This document shows, piece after piece, positions 35,657 through 44,418 of a DNA stretch of 64,000 bases. Within the stretch, counting starts at the first letter, position 1. The number at the start of each line of letters is the position of its first letter. The stretch comes from Amycolatopsis mongoliensis (GTDB lineage: Bacteria > Actinomycetota > Actinomycetes > Mycobacteriales > Pseudonocardiaceae), in NCBI RefSeq assembly GCF_030285665.1, contig NZ_CP127295.1, positions 5,952,001-6,016,000 of the forward strand, given 5' to 3'. The notes beneath the pieces are model-generated. The model had not been told where the DNA came from. It ran no database searches and saw nothing but the letters and a program-made list of their open reading frames with translations. Position numbers and translations under genes: made by a program.

Positions 35657-37195
35657 GTGCGAGTCGGAATCCTCGATCTTCTCGGTCCACCGGCCCGGCG
35701 CCCGGTGGAAGTCGCCTACCAGCTGTTCATCACCAAGCAGTACGCCAGCATCACCCCGCAGGCCATCTCCGTGTGGTGCCGCCGGCAAGGACACGAAACC
35801 TTCTACGCCACCTACTACGGTCTCGGCCGGCCGCACCGCCTGCTGCCCGCCGACCTGGACGTGGTGTTCATCTCCTGCTACACGCAGGTCAGTCACCTCG
35901 CTTACGCGTTGGCGAAGCTCTACCACCGGGCCGGTGTCCGCACGGTGATCGGCGGTCCGCACGCCAAGGCGTTCCCGGTGGACTGCCTGCGTTTCTTCGA
36001 CCTGGTCGTCCGCGAGTGCGACCCGGAGCTGGTCGCCGACATCCTGTCCGGGCAGTTCGACCCGGGCACCGTGATCTCGGCCGGCCGCCCGTTCGACGAC
36101 GTGCCGGCCGTCGAGGAACGGATGCCCGAAATCCGGGCGTCGGCCTTCTTCTGGGGACGCAAGCCGCTGCTGCTGTCCGCGGTCCCCATGCTCGCGAGCA
36201 TGGGCTGCCCGTACCAGTGCGACTTCTGCATCGACTGGAACAGCACCTACCGCCTGCTGCCGGCCGACCGGCTCAAGGCCGACCTGCGGTACCTCGCCCG
36301 GCACCTGCCGGGCCGGCTGATCGTGTTCCACGACCCCAACTTCGCGGTGAAGTTCGACCAGGTCTTCGAGATGCTGGAGGCCCAGCCTCCCGGCCAACGG
36401 CCGCCCTACATCATCGAAAGCTCGCTCACGGTGCTGCGCGGTGACCGGCCACGGCGGCTGAAGGAGACGAACTGCGTGATGGTGGCGCCGGGGGTCGAGT
36501 CGTGGACCGACTATTCGAACAAGGCCGGGGTCGGCCGGACCGGCGGGACCGCGAAGGTCGACCGCGTCGCCGCGCACTTCGCTCAGCTGGCCGAGAACGT
36601 GCCGTACCTGCAAGCGAACTTCATGTTCGGGCTCGACACCGACCAGGGCGACGAACCGGTCGAGCTGACGAAACGGTTCATGGACCTGGCCCCGTTCGCC
36701 TTCCCGACGATCAACATCCCGGTACCGTTCGGCGGCACCCCGCTGCACGACGAACTCACCGCCGACGGGCGGATCCTCGCCACCATGCCGTTCAACTTCT
36801 ACTACGCGCCCTACCTGGTGACCACCATCAAGAACTACGACCCGATCACCTACTACGAAAAGCTCATCGAGCTCTACTCCCACGCCGCATCCCCCGCGAT
36901 GCTGCGTCGACGGCTGCAGAGCACCGCCAACCGCATCATCGGCTACGTCCACCGGGCACGTACAGCGGGCTTCCGCTCCGACGTCACCAGCTTCCGGCGC
37001 ATCCTGGGAATGCTGCGCTCCGACCCGCAGTTCCTGGCCTTCCACGAAGGCCGGACCACGACCCTGCCGGAGTTCTACCGCCGCATCAGCGAACGCATGC
37101 TGGGCCACTACGCCGAACTGCTCACCCCGGCCGACCGGACACCCGACCTGTCACCGGCCGGCTCCCCACCCCATCCCGGCACCGAGAAGCCGTGA
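35657..37195 (+). CDS. B12-binding-domain radical SAM protein, function unknown
   Basis: A 512-residue protein. An N-terminal Rossmann-like cobalamin-binding domain (about 5-150; PADLDVVFISCYTQVSHLAY, VIGGPHAKAFPVD) is followed by a radical SAM barrel with the cluster motif GCPYQCDFCIDW (about 190-201) and downstream blocks IVFHDPNFAVKFDQVFEML and ANFMFGLDTDQGDEP. The C-terminal 120 residues are helical. Such enzymes use cobalamin and a 5'-deoxyadenosyl radical for methylations or rearrangements. The GTG at 35657 is preferred for GAGAGGA upstream and because it starts the domain. There is no biosynthetic neighbour to hint at a substrate. Confidence 0.85.
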   Translation: MRVGILDLLGPPARRPVEVAYQLFITKQYASITPQAISVWCRRQGHETFYATYYGLGRPHRLLPADLDVVFISCYTQVSHLAYALAKLYHRAGVRTVIGGPHAKAFPVDCLRFFDLVVRECDPELVADILSGQFDPGTVISAGRPFDDVPAVEERMPEIRASAFFWGRKPLLLSAVPMLASMGCPYQCDFCIDWNSTYRLLPADRLKADLRYLARHLPGRLIVFHDPNFAVKFDQVFEMLEAQPPGQRPPYIIESSLTVLRGDRPRRLKETNCVMVAPGVESWTDYSNKAGVGRTGGTAKVDRVAAHFAQLAENVPYLQANFMFGLDTDQGDEPVELTKRFMDLAPFAFPTINIPVPFGGTPLHDELTADGRILATMPFNFYYAPYLVTTIKNYDPITYYEKLIELYSHAASPAMLRRRLQSTANRIIGYVHRARTAGFRSDVTSFRRILGMLRSDPQFLAFHEGRTTTLPEFYRRISERMLGHYAELLTPADRTPDLSPAGSPPHPGTEKP

Positions 37196-37306
37196 CGGCG
37201 GGGCGCGGTTCCTCCGGCCCCCGGGCTGTGGACCCAAGACCCCTGGCACCGCCGCGGCCGGCGTAGATGCTCGACGCAGACTCACGACCGGCAGATCGGA
37301 CGACCG

Positions 37307-37630
37307 ATGGCAGAGCAGGAACATCCCGGGCTCGCGGACGAGGCCACCTCGGACGGCCCGAGTCCGGCGCGGGGCCACGAGTTCGTCAGCCGGTTCGGCC
37401 TGCCGACCGCGACGGCGCTGGTGGTGGGGGCGGTCATCGGCACGGGTGTGTTCGCCCTGCCGTCGTCACCGGCTCCGTACGGCATGTCGAGCCTGCTGGC
37501 CTTCGCGCCGGTCACGCTCGGCGCGCTGACCTTGGCGCTGGTGTTCGGGTGGCTCACCCGACGGGCGCCGGGTTCGGGCGGCCCGTACTTGTACGCCCGG
37601 GACGCCTTCGGCGACTTCGTAGCCGCGTGG
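37307..37630 (+). pseudogene. Truncated APC-family amino-acid permease (N-terminal part)
   Basis: Starting at ATG 37307, the frame gives about 25 polar residues, then [40 protein letters not shown] and [19 protein letters not shown], which are transmembrane helices 1-2 and the start of helix 3 of an APC/arginine-ornithine-antiporter-type permease. Homology stops at W108 (37628-37630); ten further helices are missing. The next bases belong to a carbamate kinase in another frame, so a deletion has fused two genes. Confidence 0.75.
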
Positions 37631-37971
37631 TCGCCCTGGGCGGCAACGCCCTGCTGCGCCGCGGCGAACGCCCGGACGCGGACCTGCAGCAGGTGAACGT
37701 GGTCGCCGCCGCCGAGGCGATCGCGGAACTCACCACCGAACACGAAGTCGTGCTCACCCACGGCCACGGCCCCCAGGTCGGCATGCTCGTGCCGACGGTC
37801 GTCGACCACTACGGCACCCCGCAAGCCACCCCCATCCGCGAAGCCACCCCCGCCCAACTACGAGCCCGGCAGTTCCCGGCCGGCTCGGTGGGCCCCAAGG
37901 TCGACGCGGCGCGCCGCGTCGTCGAACTCACCGGCAACGTCGCCGCCCTCACGCCGGGCGGCAAACCGTGA
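37627..37971 (+). pseudogene. Carbamate kinase fragment with internal deletion
   Basis: The frame reads [15 protein letters not shown] and [14 protein letters not shown], the N-terminal signature of carbamate kinase (ALGGNAL, THGNGPQVG). It then jumps at about 37860 to [21 protein letters not shown], which comes from near the C-terminus (FPAGSMGPKV). About 190 of 310 residues are missing, including catalytic parts. With the permease stub before it, it is the scar of an arginine-deiminase-type pair. Its stop overlaps the GTG of the P-type ATPase (GTGA), so translation through the relic may still feed that gene. Confidence 0.75.
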
Positions 37972-40640
37972 AAAGCGCGCAGCCGGCGACGGATCCCGCC
38001 CGCGCGGTCGCACCGCAGCTCGGGATCAGCCCGGCGGGAGCGCTCACGGCCGACGAGGTCCTGCGTGAACTCGGCGTCACGAGGGCGGCCGGCCTGTCCG
38101 GCGACGAAGTGGTGCGCCGGCGGGCCCGGTACGGCCCGAACGCGGTGTCCTCGCACCGGGCCCGGCTGTTTCCCGTGCTCTGGCACCAGCTGCGGTCCCC
38201 GTTGCTGGTGCTGCTGATGGTCGCCGCCGTCGCGTCCTACTTCGTCGGCGAGCGTAGCGACGCGGTGATCATCGGGGTGATCGTCGCGGTCTCGGTCGGG
38301 CTGGGGTTCGTCAACGAGTACCGCGCGGAAAAGGCCGCGGAAGCCCTGCACTCCCAGATCCGCCACGAGACCGTGGTGATCCGCGACGGTCACCCGCGCT
38401 CGGTGGACGTCACCGGACTCGTGCCCGGCGACGTGGTCGAGCTGAAGCTGGGCGACGTCGTCCCGGCCGATCTGCGGCTGCTGGAAGTCGCCGGGCTGGA
38501 ATGCGACGAGTCGGTGCTGACCGGGGAATCACTGCCGCTGGAGAAGGACACCGCGGCCGTCCCCGCGGGCACCGCACTGGCCGAACTGTCCGGGTGCGCG
38601 CTGATGGGCACCGTCGTGCACGCGGGCAGCGCCACCGGCGTCGTGGTGTCGACCGGCGCCCGCACCGGCTTCGGGGCGATCGCGGCCGGGCTGGGCACCC
38701 ACCAGCTCGACACGGAGTTCCAGGTCGGGCTGCGGAAGTTCTCGATGCTGCTGGTCTACGTCGCCGGTGCGCTGACGACGTCGATCTTCGCGATCAACGT
38801 GGTGCTGCACAAGCCGATCCTCGACGCGCTGCTGTTCTCCCTCGCGATCGCGGTCGGCATCACCCCGCAGCTGCTGCCCGCGGTGGTTTCCACGAGTCTC
38901 GCCGCCGGGTCGCGGCGGATGAGCCGGCGCAAGGTGCTGGTCAAGCGGCTGGTGTGCATCGAGGACCTGGGCAACGTCGACGTGTTGTTCACCGACAAGA
39001 CCGGCACCCTGACCCTCGGCCGCATCGACTACATGCGCGCGGTGCCGGCCGGCGCGGCCACCCCGGGCGACGTGCTGCGGTGGGGGCTGCTCTGCACCGA
39101 AAGCACCGAATCCGTCAGCGGTAACCTGCTGGACCAGGCGCTGTGGCGCTCGCCGGCGTCCCTCACCGAGCGGCCGGCACTCGCCGGCCATACCCGGCTG
39201 GGGATCCTGCCGTTCGACCACGAGCGGCGCATGATCTCCGTTGCCGTCCGCGACCCGGCGGGCGGCACCCTCCTGGTGACCAAGGGCGCCCCGGAGACCG
39301 TGCTGGACCGCTGCGTGAGCGTCCCGGCCGAAGCGCGCACCGCACTGGACGCCGAGTTCGCCGCGGGCAACCGGGTCGTCGCGGTGGCCACCCGGCCGTT
39401 CCCCGCCGGGCAGCGGCCGGCACCCGAGGACGAACACGACTTGACGCTGCTCGGGTTCCTGGTGTTCCTCGACCCGCCCAAGCACGACGCCGCGCAGTCC
39501 CTGCGGCGGCTGGCCGACCTCGGCATCGCGGTCAAGGTCGTCACCGGCGACAACCCCGCTGTCGCGGCGAAGGTGTGCCACGACCTCGGGCTCGGCGACG
39601 GCGCCGCGCTCACCGGCACCGACCTCGACGGCCTCGACGACACCCAGCTCGCCGAAGCGATCACCCGCACCACCGTGTTCGCCCGGGTCAGCCCCGAACA
39701 CAAGGCCCGGATCGTGCGCGTCCAGCGCCACAGCGGCGGCGGGGTGGCGTTTCTCGGCGACGGCGTCAACGACGCACTCGCCCTGCACGCGGCCGATGTC
39801 GGCATCTCGGTGGATTCGGCCACCGACGTCGCCAAGGACGCCGCCGACGTGATCCTGCTGGAGAAGGACCTCGACGTGCTCGCGGACGGCGTCACCGAAG
39901 GGCGGCGGATCTTCGCCAACACGATCAAGTACGTGCTGATGGGCACCTCCAGCAACTTCGGCAACATGTTTTCCGCCGCCGGCGCGTCGCTGTTCCTGAC
40001 GTTCCTGCCGATGCTGCCCTCCCAGATCCTGCTCAACAACCTGCTCTACGACTCGAGCCAGCTCGCCATCCCCACCGACACCGTCGACGCCGACCAGCTG
40101 CGCCGCCCGTCGCATTGGGACATCGGGTTCATCCGCCGGTTCATGGTCTTTTTCGGCCCGCTGAGCTCGGTGTTCGACTTCGTCACTTTCGGCGTCATGC
40201 TGTGGGTGTTCCATTCCGGTCCGGACCAGTTCCGCTCGGGCTGGTTCGTCGAATCCCTGGCCACCCAGACGCTGGTGATCTTCGCGATCCGCACCCGCCG
40301 GATCCCGTTCTTCCGCAGCCACCCCAGCCTGCCGCTGACCCTGGGAGTCCTCGGCGTCGTCGCCGTCGGCGCACTGCTGCCCGCGACACCGCTCGCGTCC
40401 GCCCTGGGTTTTTCGCCGTTGCCGGGCGGATTCTTCGCCGCGCTGGCCGGGATGGTGCTGGGATACCTCGTCCTGATCGAAGCGGGCAAGCGCATCTTCT
40501 ACCGCTCCGCGGGTGTGGGTCCGGGCGGGCTGAGGCCCTACAGCCACCACCGCCACCTGCGCCGCCGGGCGGCCTACTTCAGCACGATCGAGCGTGCTGC
40601 GGAAAGAGATCGGCTGTTCGACAGTGACCGAGCGGCGTAG
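37968..40640 (+). CDS. mgtA: MgtA-type P-type ATPase (magnesium transport)
   Basis: An 890-residue P3B-type ATPase. An N-terminal cation-ATPase domain, transmembrane pairs, actuator TGES ([10 protein letters not shown], about 178), phosphorylation motif DKTGTLTLG (about 343), VTGDNP and hinge [10 protein letters not shown] (about 598) are all present. Six C-terminal helices include [17 protein letters not shown], typical of MgtA/MgtB. It imports Mg2+ using ATP. The GTG start at 37968 overlaps the stop of the carbamate kinase relic, so it may lack its own ribosome site. A hairpin follows the gene. Confidence 0.9.
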   Translation: MKSAQPATDPARAVAPQLGISPAGALTADEVLRELGVTRAAGLSGDEVVRRRARYGPNAVSSHRARLFPVLWHQLRSPLLVLLMVAAVASYFVGERSDAVIIGVIVAVSVGLGFVNEYRAEKAAEALHSQIRHETVVIRDGHPRSVDVTGLVPGDVVELKLGDVVPADLRLLEVAGLECDESVLTGESLPLEKDTAAVPAGTALAELSGCALMGTVVHAGSATGVVVSTGARTGFGAIAAGLGTHQLDTEFQVGLRKFSMLLVYVAGALTTSIFAINVVLHKPILDALLFSLAIAVGITPQLLPAVVSTSLAAGSRRMSRRKVLVKRLVCIEDLGNVDVLFTDKTGTLTLGRIDYMRAVPAGAATPGDVLRWGLLCTESTESVSGNLLDQALWRSPASLTERPALAGHTRLGILPFDHERRMISVAVRDPAGGTLLVTKGAPETVLDRCVSVPAEARTALDAEFAAGNRVVAVATRPFPAGQRPAPEDEHDLTLLGFLVFLDPPKHDAAQSLRRLADLGIAVKVVTGDNPAVAAKVCHDLGLGDGAALTGTDLDGLDDTQLAEAITRTTVFARVSPEHKARIVRVQRHSGGGVAFLGDGVNDALALHAADVGISVDSATDVAKDAADVILLEKDLDVLADGVTEGRRIFANTIKYVLMGTSSNFGNMFSAAGASLFLTFLPMLPSQILLNNLLYDSSQLAIPTDTVDADQLRRPSHWDIGFIRRFMVFFGPLSSVFDFVTFGVMLWVFHSGPDQFRSGWFVESLATQTLVIFAIRTRRIPFFRSHPSLPLTLGVLGVVAVGALLPATPLASALGFSPLPGGFFAALAGMVLGYLVLIEAGKRIFYRSAGVGPGGLRPYSHHRHLRRRAAYFSTIERAAERDRLFDSDRAA

Positions 40641-40659
40641 GATTGCGGGTTCGGTGCCG

Positions 40660-40706
40660 CTGCCCCAGACCCCGGCAGGCCCGGGACGCCGTCGGGTCCG
40701 GGGCAG
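40660..40706 (+). terminator. Hairpin after the P-type ATPase gene
   Basis: CTGCCCC and GACCC (40660-40672) pair with GGGTC and GGGGCAG (40694-40706) across one mismatch, giving a 12-bp GC-rich stem with a 21-nt loop, 20 bases after the stop. No T-run follows. Confidence 0.5.
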
Positions 40707-40778
40707 AGGAGCAGCTGGGCCCATTGACGTCACCCGACACGCGACCCCACGCTCCGGCGTGGGGACAGGCGAAGGAGC

Positions 40779-41258
40779 ATGACGAACATGACCGCACCCA
40801 CAGTCGGCGGCAACGACAAGACGAGGGGCGAGCTCGCCCACCGCGAGGTCACCGCGACGATCCCCGGCGAGCAGGGCCACACGACCATCGCCGACGTCGT
40901 CGTGCAGAAGATCGCCGGCCTGGCCACTCGCGAGATCAGCGGGGTCTATGCGCTCGGCGGTGGTGCCTCACGAGCGTTCGGCGCGTTGCGGGAACGCATC
41001 CCGGGCGCGAGTGCGAGCAGCGGACAGGGCGTCGACGTCGAAGTGGGCGAGCGGCAGGCCGCGGCCGACCTCACCATTGTCGTCGAGTACGGCGTGGCGA
41101 TCGGCGAGCTGGCCAAGGCGGTGCGCCGCAACGTCATCATGGCCATCGAGCGGATCACCGGCCTCGAGGTCGTCGAGGTCAACATCCACGTCAACGACGT
41201 GCACATCCCGGACGAGGACGAGGCGGCCGGTCCTGCCGAGCCGGCCCGCGTGCTGTGA
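40779..41258 (+). CDS. Asp23/Gls24-family envelope stress protein (first copy)
   Basis: A 159-residue protein of the alkaline shock protein 23 family. The core (about 28-140) has GHTTIADVVVQKIAGLATRE, ISGVYALGGG, LTIVVEYGVAIGELAKAVRR and ITGLEVVEVNIHVNDVHIPD. In Staphylococcus, Asp23 is held at the membrane by AmaP and affects envelope homeostasis. GAAGGAG precedes ATG 40779. It is the first of six tightly packed genes, with its stop overlapping the next GTG. Confidence 0.9.
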   Translation: MTNMTAPTVGGNDKTRGELAHREVTATIPGEQGHTTIADVVVQKIAGLATREISGVYALGGGASRAFGALRERIPGASASSGQGVDVEVGERQAAADLTIVVEYGVAIGELAKAVRRNVIMAIERITGLEVVEVNIHVNDVHIPDEDEAAGPAEPARVL

Positions 41259-41566
41259 CCGCCGTGTCGGCCACCGGTGCCGAGGTGATCGCCGACGCGG
41301 TGGCGGCCGCGGTACGGGCGTGCCCGGCCGTGGCCGGACTGCACGGCGGCCGCTACGGCGAGGTCGCGACCTACCTGCCCGGTCGTGCCGTCCTCGGCGT
41401 CCGGGTCACCGACGAGGAGGTCAGCGTGCACGTGGTGGGACGCTATCCCGCATCGATCACCGAGATCGCCGGGCAGGTGCGCACGGCCGTGCGGGCGGTG
41501 GTCGCCGACCGGCTCGTGTCGGTGACCGTCGAAGACCTGGCCGTGACGGAGTCGAGGCACCCGTGA
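41255..41566 (+). CDS. Small Asp23-like protein
   Basis: A 103-residue protein with a degenerate Asp23-like core: VAAAVRACPAVAGLHGGRYG, AVLGVRVTDEEVSVHVVGRY and SITEIAGQVRTAVRAVVADR, ending in VSVTVEDLAV. It is shorter than the flanking copies. GTG 41255 overlaps the upstream stop and its own stop overlaps the next GTG. It is probably a subunit or partner of the neighbouring Asp23 proteins. Confidence 0.75.
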   Translation: MTAVSATGAEVIADAVAAAVRACPAVAGLHGGRYGEVATYLPGRAVLGVRVTDEEVSVHVVGRYPASITEIAGQVRTAVRAVVADRLVSVTVEDLAVTESRHP

Positions 41567-41751
41567 ACAACACCACGATCGGTCTCTTCGCAGGGCTGGC
41601 GCTGGGCTTTGCCTGGGCGTTCGGCGGGTTCTTCGCGTTCCTCGTCGTGCTCGTGCTGGGTGCCGTCGGCCTCGCGGTGGGGCGGCGGCTCGACGGACAC
41701 CACGACATCGAGGCGCTGCGTGATTCCCGCCGGGGCCGTGGACTCCGCTGA
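41563..41751 (+). CDS. DUF2273-like small membrane protein
   Basis: A 62-residue protein with one or two membrane helices (TTIGLFAGLALGFAWAFGGF, AFLVVLVLGAVGLAVG) and a charged tail. DUF2273 proteins typically accompany Asp23 and AmaP genes. GTG 41563 overlaps the previous stop by four bases. Confidence 0.75.
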   Translation: MNNTTIGLFAGLALGFAWAFGGFFAFLVVLVLGAVGLAVGRRLDGHHDIEALRDSRRGRGLR

Positions 41752-41768
41752 GCGAGGGCGTTGAGACG

Positions 41769-42143
41769 ATGACCGTTCACCTGCCGGAGGCCGCGGAGCG
41801 GGGCCGGACGACGGTCGCCCCGCTGGCGCTGGAACGCATCGCGGCGCAGGCCGCCGCCGAGATCGTCGATGTCGGCGGCAGCGCCCGTCGCATGGCCGGG
41901 GTGGCTTGGGGCACTGAGAAAGCCGAGCAGGCGGTGCGAGTCCAGGCCGTCGTCGACGGCGATCTCGTCAACCTGGTCGTGCACCTGTCCCTCGGCTACT
42001 CGGTCCCGGTCGCGGCGGCCGCCGACGCGGTGCGCGCGCATCTGCTCAGCCGGATCAGCGAGTTGACCGGGAAGACGGTCGGCCGCGTCGACATCGCCGT
42101 GACCGCCCTGCACACCGCGCACCGGAACCGTGTGCTGCGATGA
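41769..42143 (+). CDS. Asp23/Gls24-family protein (second full copy)
   Basis: A 124-residue Asp23-type protein. Blocks are VAPLALERIAAQAAAEIVDV, VQAVVDGDLVNLVVHLSLGY, SVPVAAAADAVRAHLLSRI and TGKTVGRVDIAVTAL. It lies 17 bases after the DUF2273-like gene and overlaps the next gene by four bases. Confidence 0.85.
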   Translation: MTVHLPEAAERGRTTVAPLALERIAAQAAAEIVDVGGSARRMAGVAWGTEKAEQAVRVQAVVDGDLVNLVVHLSLGYSVPVAAAADAVRAHLLSRISELTGKTVGRVDIAVTALHTAHRNRVLR

Positions 42144-42694
42144 AGTACCGGCCACGTCGCACGATCCCGGCGGTCGTCGTCGCGACCCTGCTGCTCGCGG
42201 CCTGCGTTCTCGTCGCGCTGTCGGCGATCCAGCTGCTGCTCGGGCACAGTCCCCTCATTCCCGTCGATCGGCTGGTCTCGGCCGGGCATCGGTTGCACTG
42301 GCACGACATCGGTGTCATCGCCGCCGGCGTCGTCGTGGCAACGGCGGGTCTGCTGCTGCTGGCGGCGGCCGTGCTCCCCGGCGCACCCATCGTCCTGCCT
42401 CTCGACGACCACCCGGGCGCCGGTGGACAGGTGGCTGCCGGCGTCACCCGGCGAAGCCTGCGCAAGACCCTCTTGCACAGCGCCGAAACGACCGACGGCG
42501 TCACCTCGGCGCGGCTCAGGTTGCACCGCCGCCGGGTCACGATCACCGTGCGCAGCCATCGCCTGGACCTGGCCGGCCTGGACGGCCGCGTGCAGGAAGC
42601 GGTCGATCAGCGCCTCGACTCGATCGAGCTCGCCGAACGGCCGACACTGCACGTTCGGGTGACAGCAGCGAGGAATCGGCGATGGACAGCCTGA
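42140..42694 (+). CDS. DUF6286-like membrane protein of the Asp23 cluster
   Basis: A 184-residue protein. Two membrane helices (AVVVATLLLAACVLVALSAI; IGVIAAGVVVATAGLLLLAAAV) are separated by a short outside loop. A cytoplasmic C-terminal domain (about 105-184) has GVTSARLRLHRRRVTITVRS, an Asp23/AmaP-like beta fold. Such proteins are found in actinobacterial Asp23 loci and are labelled DUF6286. ATG 42140 overlaps the upstream stop; its end overlaps the next gene by 13 bases. Confidence 0.75.
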   Translation: MKYRPRRTIPAVVVATLLLAACVLVALSAIQLLLGHSPLIPVDRLVSAGHRLHWHDIGVIAAGVVVATAGLLLLAAAVLPGAPIVLPLDDHPGAGGQVAAGVTRRSLRKTLLHSAETTDGVTSARLRLHRRRVTITVRSHRLDLAGLDGRVQEAVDQRLDSIELAERPTLHVRVTAARNRRWTA

Positions 42695-43257
42695 ACCGCC
42701 CGGCCCGCCTCAACCGCACACTGCTGGCGCTGGCCGGCGCGCTCCTGCTGGCAGGTGGCACGTTCGTGGTGCTCACCGGCCTCGCGGTGATCCCCGTGCT
42801 CGATCCCGCTTCCGCTGTCCTGCCCACGGCCGAGATCGGCTCGTCGTGGGCGCCCTATGCCGTCGTGGTCGCCGTCATCGTCGGCCTGGCCTGCCTGCTC
42901 TGGCTCGCCGTGCAGACGACACACCGGCCGCGCACCGGCATCTGGCGGCTGCCGACGGCCGACCCGGCAGCCGGCGACACGACGATCGACGCCGACGTGG
43001 CAGTCGTCCCGCTGACGCAGGACATTCTTTCCTACCCGGGTGCGCACAGCGTCGTTGCCAGCCTCGCGGGCGACGCGGCCGATCCCGTGCTGGAGCTGCG
43101 CATCGGTCTCGAACTCGACGCCGACCTGGCCGAGATCCGGCGGCGGATCGAGACACACGCCGTCCCGCGTCTGTGTGCGGCGCTGGGCCTGTCCGAGCTG
43201 CCCGCCAGGGTGCGGTTCCACCTCGACGCGACCCGCAGCCGTATTCGCGCCCGCTGA
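42682..43257 (+). CDS. AmaP-like membrane anchor for Asp23 proteins
   Basis: A 191-residue protein. Two membrane helices (LLALAGALLLAGGTFVVLTG; YAVVVAVIVGLACLLWLAVQ) are followed by a cytoplasmic domain with LTQDILSYPGAHSVVASLAG, PVLELRIGLELDADLAEIRR and LPARVRFHLDATRSRI, as in AmaP. By analogy it tethers the Asp23 proteins to the membrane. ATG 42682 follows GAGGAA. It is the last gene of the six-gene set; the palindrome at 43448 lies 190 bases beyond. Confidence 0.78.
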   Translation: MDSLNRPARLNRTLLALAGALLLAGGTFVVLTGLAVIPVLDPASAVLPTAEIGSSWAPYAVVVAVIVGLACLLWLAVQTTHRPRTGIWRLPTADPAAGDTTIDADVAVVPLTQDILSYPGAHSVVASLAGDAADPVLELRIGLELDADLAEIRRRIETHAVPRLCAALGLSELPARVRFHLDATRSRIRAR

Positions 43258-43426
43258 GCCGCTCGATCGCGGGCCGGTCTACGTACGGACGTACTCGTCC
43301 CGGCAGGTCCTGCCCGGGAGTGCCTGCGATTCGCCCCTGCTGCGGCTGATCAGCACTGCGCCTGGGGATTCCTGGGCCTGCCTTGGCGCTGGCCCGCTGG
43401 GCCGGGCAGCCCCTCCCGCGACGACA

Positions 43427-43441
43427 TGAATGAGTCATTCA
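43427..43441. repeat. Short palindrome related to the 43448 palindrome
   Basis: TGAATGAGTCATTCA has seven-base arms around a central G. The 12 bases before the core resemble the left flank of the next palindrome (CGACATGAATGA), so it looks like a damaged second copy. Confidence 0.75.
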
Positions 43442-43447
43442 CCTCGT

Positions 43448-43480
43448 CCGGCGACATGAATGACTCATTCATGTCGCCGG
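43448..43480. repeat. Perfect 33-bp palindrome
   Basis: Sixteen-base arms around a single central C; the core is ATGAATGACTCATTCAT with CCGGCGAC/GTCGCCGG flanks. The near absence of a loop argues against an ordinary terminator and suits an interspersed repeat or a protein-binding site. Confidence 0.85.
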
Positions 43481-43759
43481 ACCAGCCGCCGCGACCCTCG
43501 GCAGATCCCGGTCCGATGCACCCGATGCCACGTTGGCGCGCAGGGCCGGGCCGCTGTCGACGAACCTCGGACGCGCGACACCAGCAGCACGCGTCCGTGC
43601 GGTCGGCGCGGGTGGCGCCTGTGTCGGGCGAGCAACCGGGACCGTCAACCTCACCTGACGAGTGGATGCGGTTCTCCGGTGAGCGCTGCCACCGCCACTG
43701 CCCGTTCTTGTTGCCCGGGTGCACGGCACTCTGTTCGCCGACTGATCGGCCCCGGTGGC

Positions 43760-44383
43760 TCAGCCGGTGAATTCGTTGACGCCGAGGGCGAAGTCCCAGT
43801 GGCCGACCCCGTTGCCGGCGAGGCTCACCGTGATCAGGCCCATTCCTTCCAGCCAGTGCGCCATTTTCAGGCCGCCGACGTCCAGCGGGCGCAGCCCGAG
43901 GCTCTCGACGAATGCCGCCACGCCCGCCTTGGCCTGCGCATCGTCGCCGGCGATGAAGACGGTGGGCCGGCCCTTCTCCAAGACATCGCGGAAGATGGTG
44001 TTGAACGCCTTCACGACGCTGACGCCGGCCGGGGCCACCTTGGCGACCTCCTGCGCGATCGAGGTCTCCTCGCTGTGGGCCAGTCCGTCGAACGTGGCGT
44101 TGAAGGGGTTGCTGATGTCGACGATGACCTTGCCCGCGAGGGCGTCTCCGTACTCGGTGACGACCGGTACGACACCGTCGTACAACAGGGCCGTGATGAC
44201 GATGTCCCCGGCCGGGACGGCGCCCCACTTGCCCGTCGTCGCGCCGCCGCCCAGAGCCTTGGCCAGGTCGTCGGCCTTGGCCCGGTCTCGTCCCATGACC
44301 TCGACGAGGTTGCCGCCCGCCACCGCGCGCGTGCCGATGGTGCGGGCCATGTTCCCCGTACCGATGAGGGTGATGCTGCTCAT
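43760..44383 (-). CDS. NADPH-dependent F420 reductase-like dinucleotide-binding protein (copy 1)
   Basis: A 207-residue single-Rossmann protein of the NADP oxidoreductase coenzyme-F420-dependent family. Blocks are ITLIGTGNMARTIGTRAVAG (about 4-23), VVDISNPFNATFDGL, VVKAFNTIFRDVL and VFIAGDDAQAKAGVAAFVES, ending in a short helical tail. True F420:NADP reductases move hydride between F420 and NADP; many homologues have unknown substrates. It is related to the protein at 46215-46847. ATG 44383 lies 35 bases after the SDR gene stop. Confidence 0.82.
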   Translation of the reverse strand: MSSITLIGTGNMARTIGTRAVAGGNLVEVMGRDRAKADDLAKALGGGATTGKWGAVPAGDIVITALLYDGVVPVVTEYGDALAGKVIVDISNPFNATFDGLAHSEETSIAQEVAKVAPAGVSVVKAFNTIFRDVLEKGRPTVFIAGDDAQAKAGVAAFVESLGLRPLDVGGLKMAHWLEGMGLITVSLAGNGVGHWDFALGVNEFTG

Positions 44384-44418
44384 GAGGTGTGCTCACTTCC
44401 TGATTCCTGGTGTGTGGT

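Larger units (their letters stand above)
43258..43759. other. 500-base convergent intergenic region with palindromes
   Basis: It lies between the AmaP-like gene (+) and an F420-reductase-like gene (-). No gene was recognised. Its notable content is a pair of related palindromes at 43427-43441 and 43448-43480 (listed separately). The rest is GC-rich with no clear coding pattern. Confidence 0.6.
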
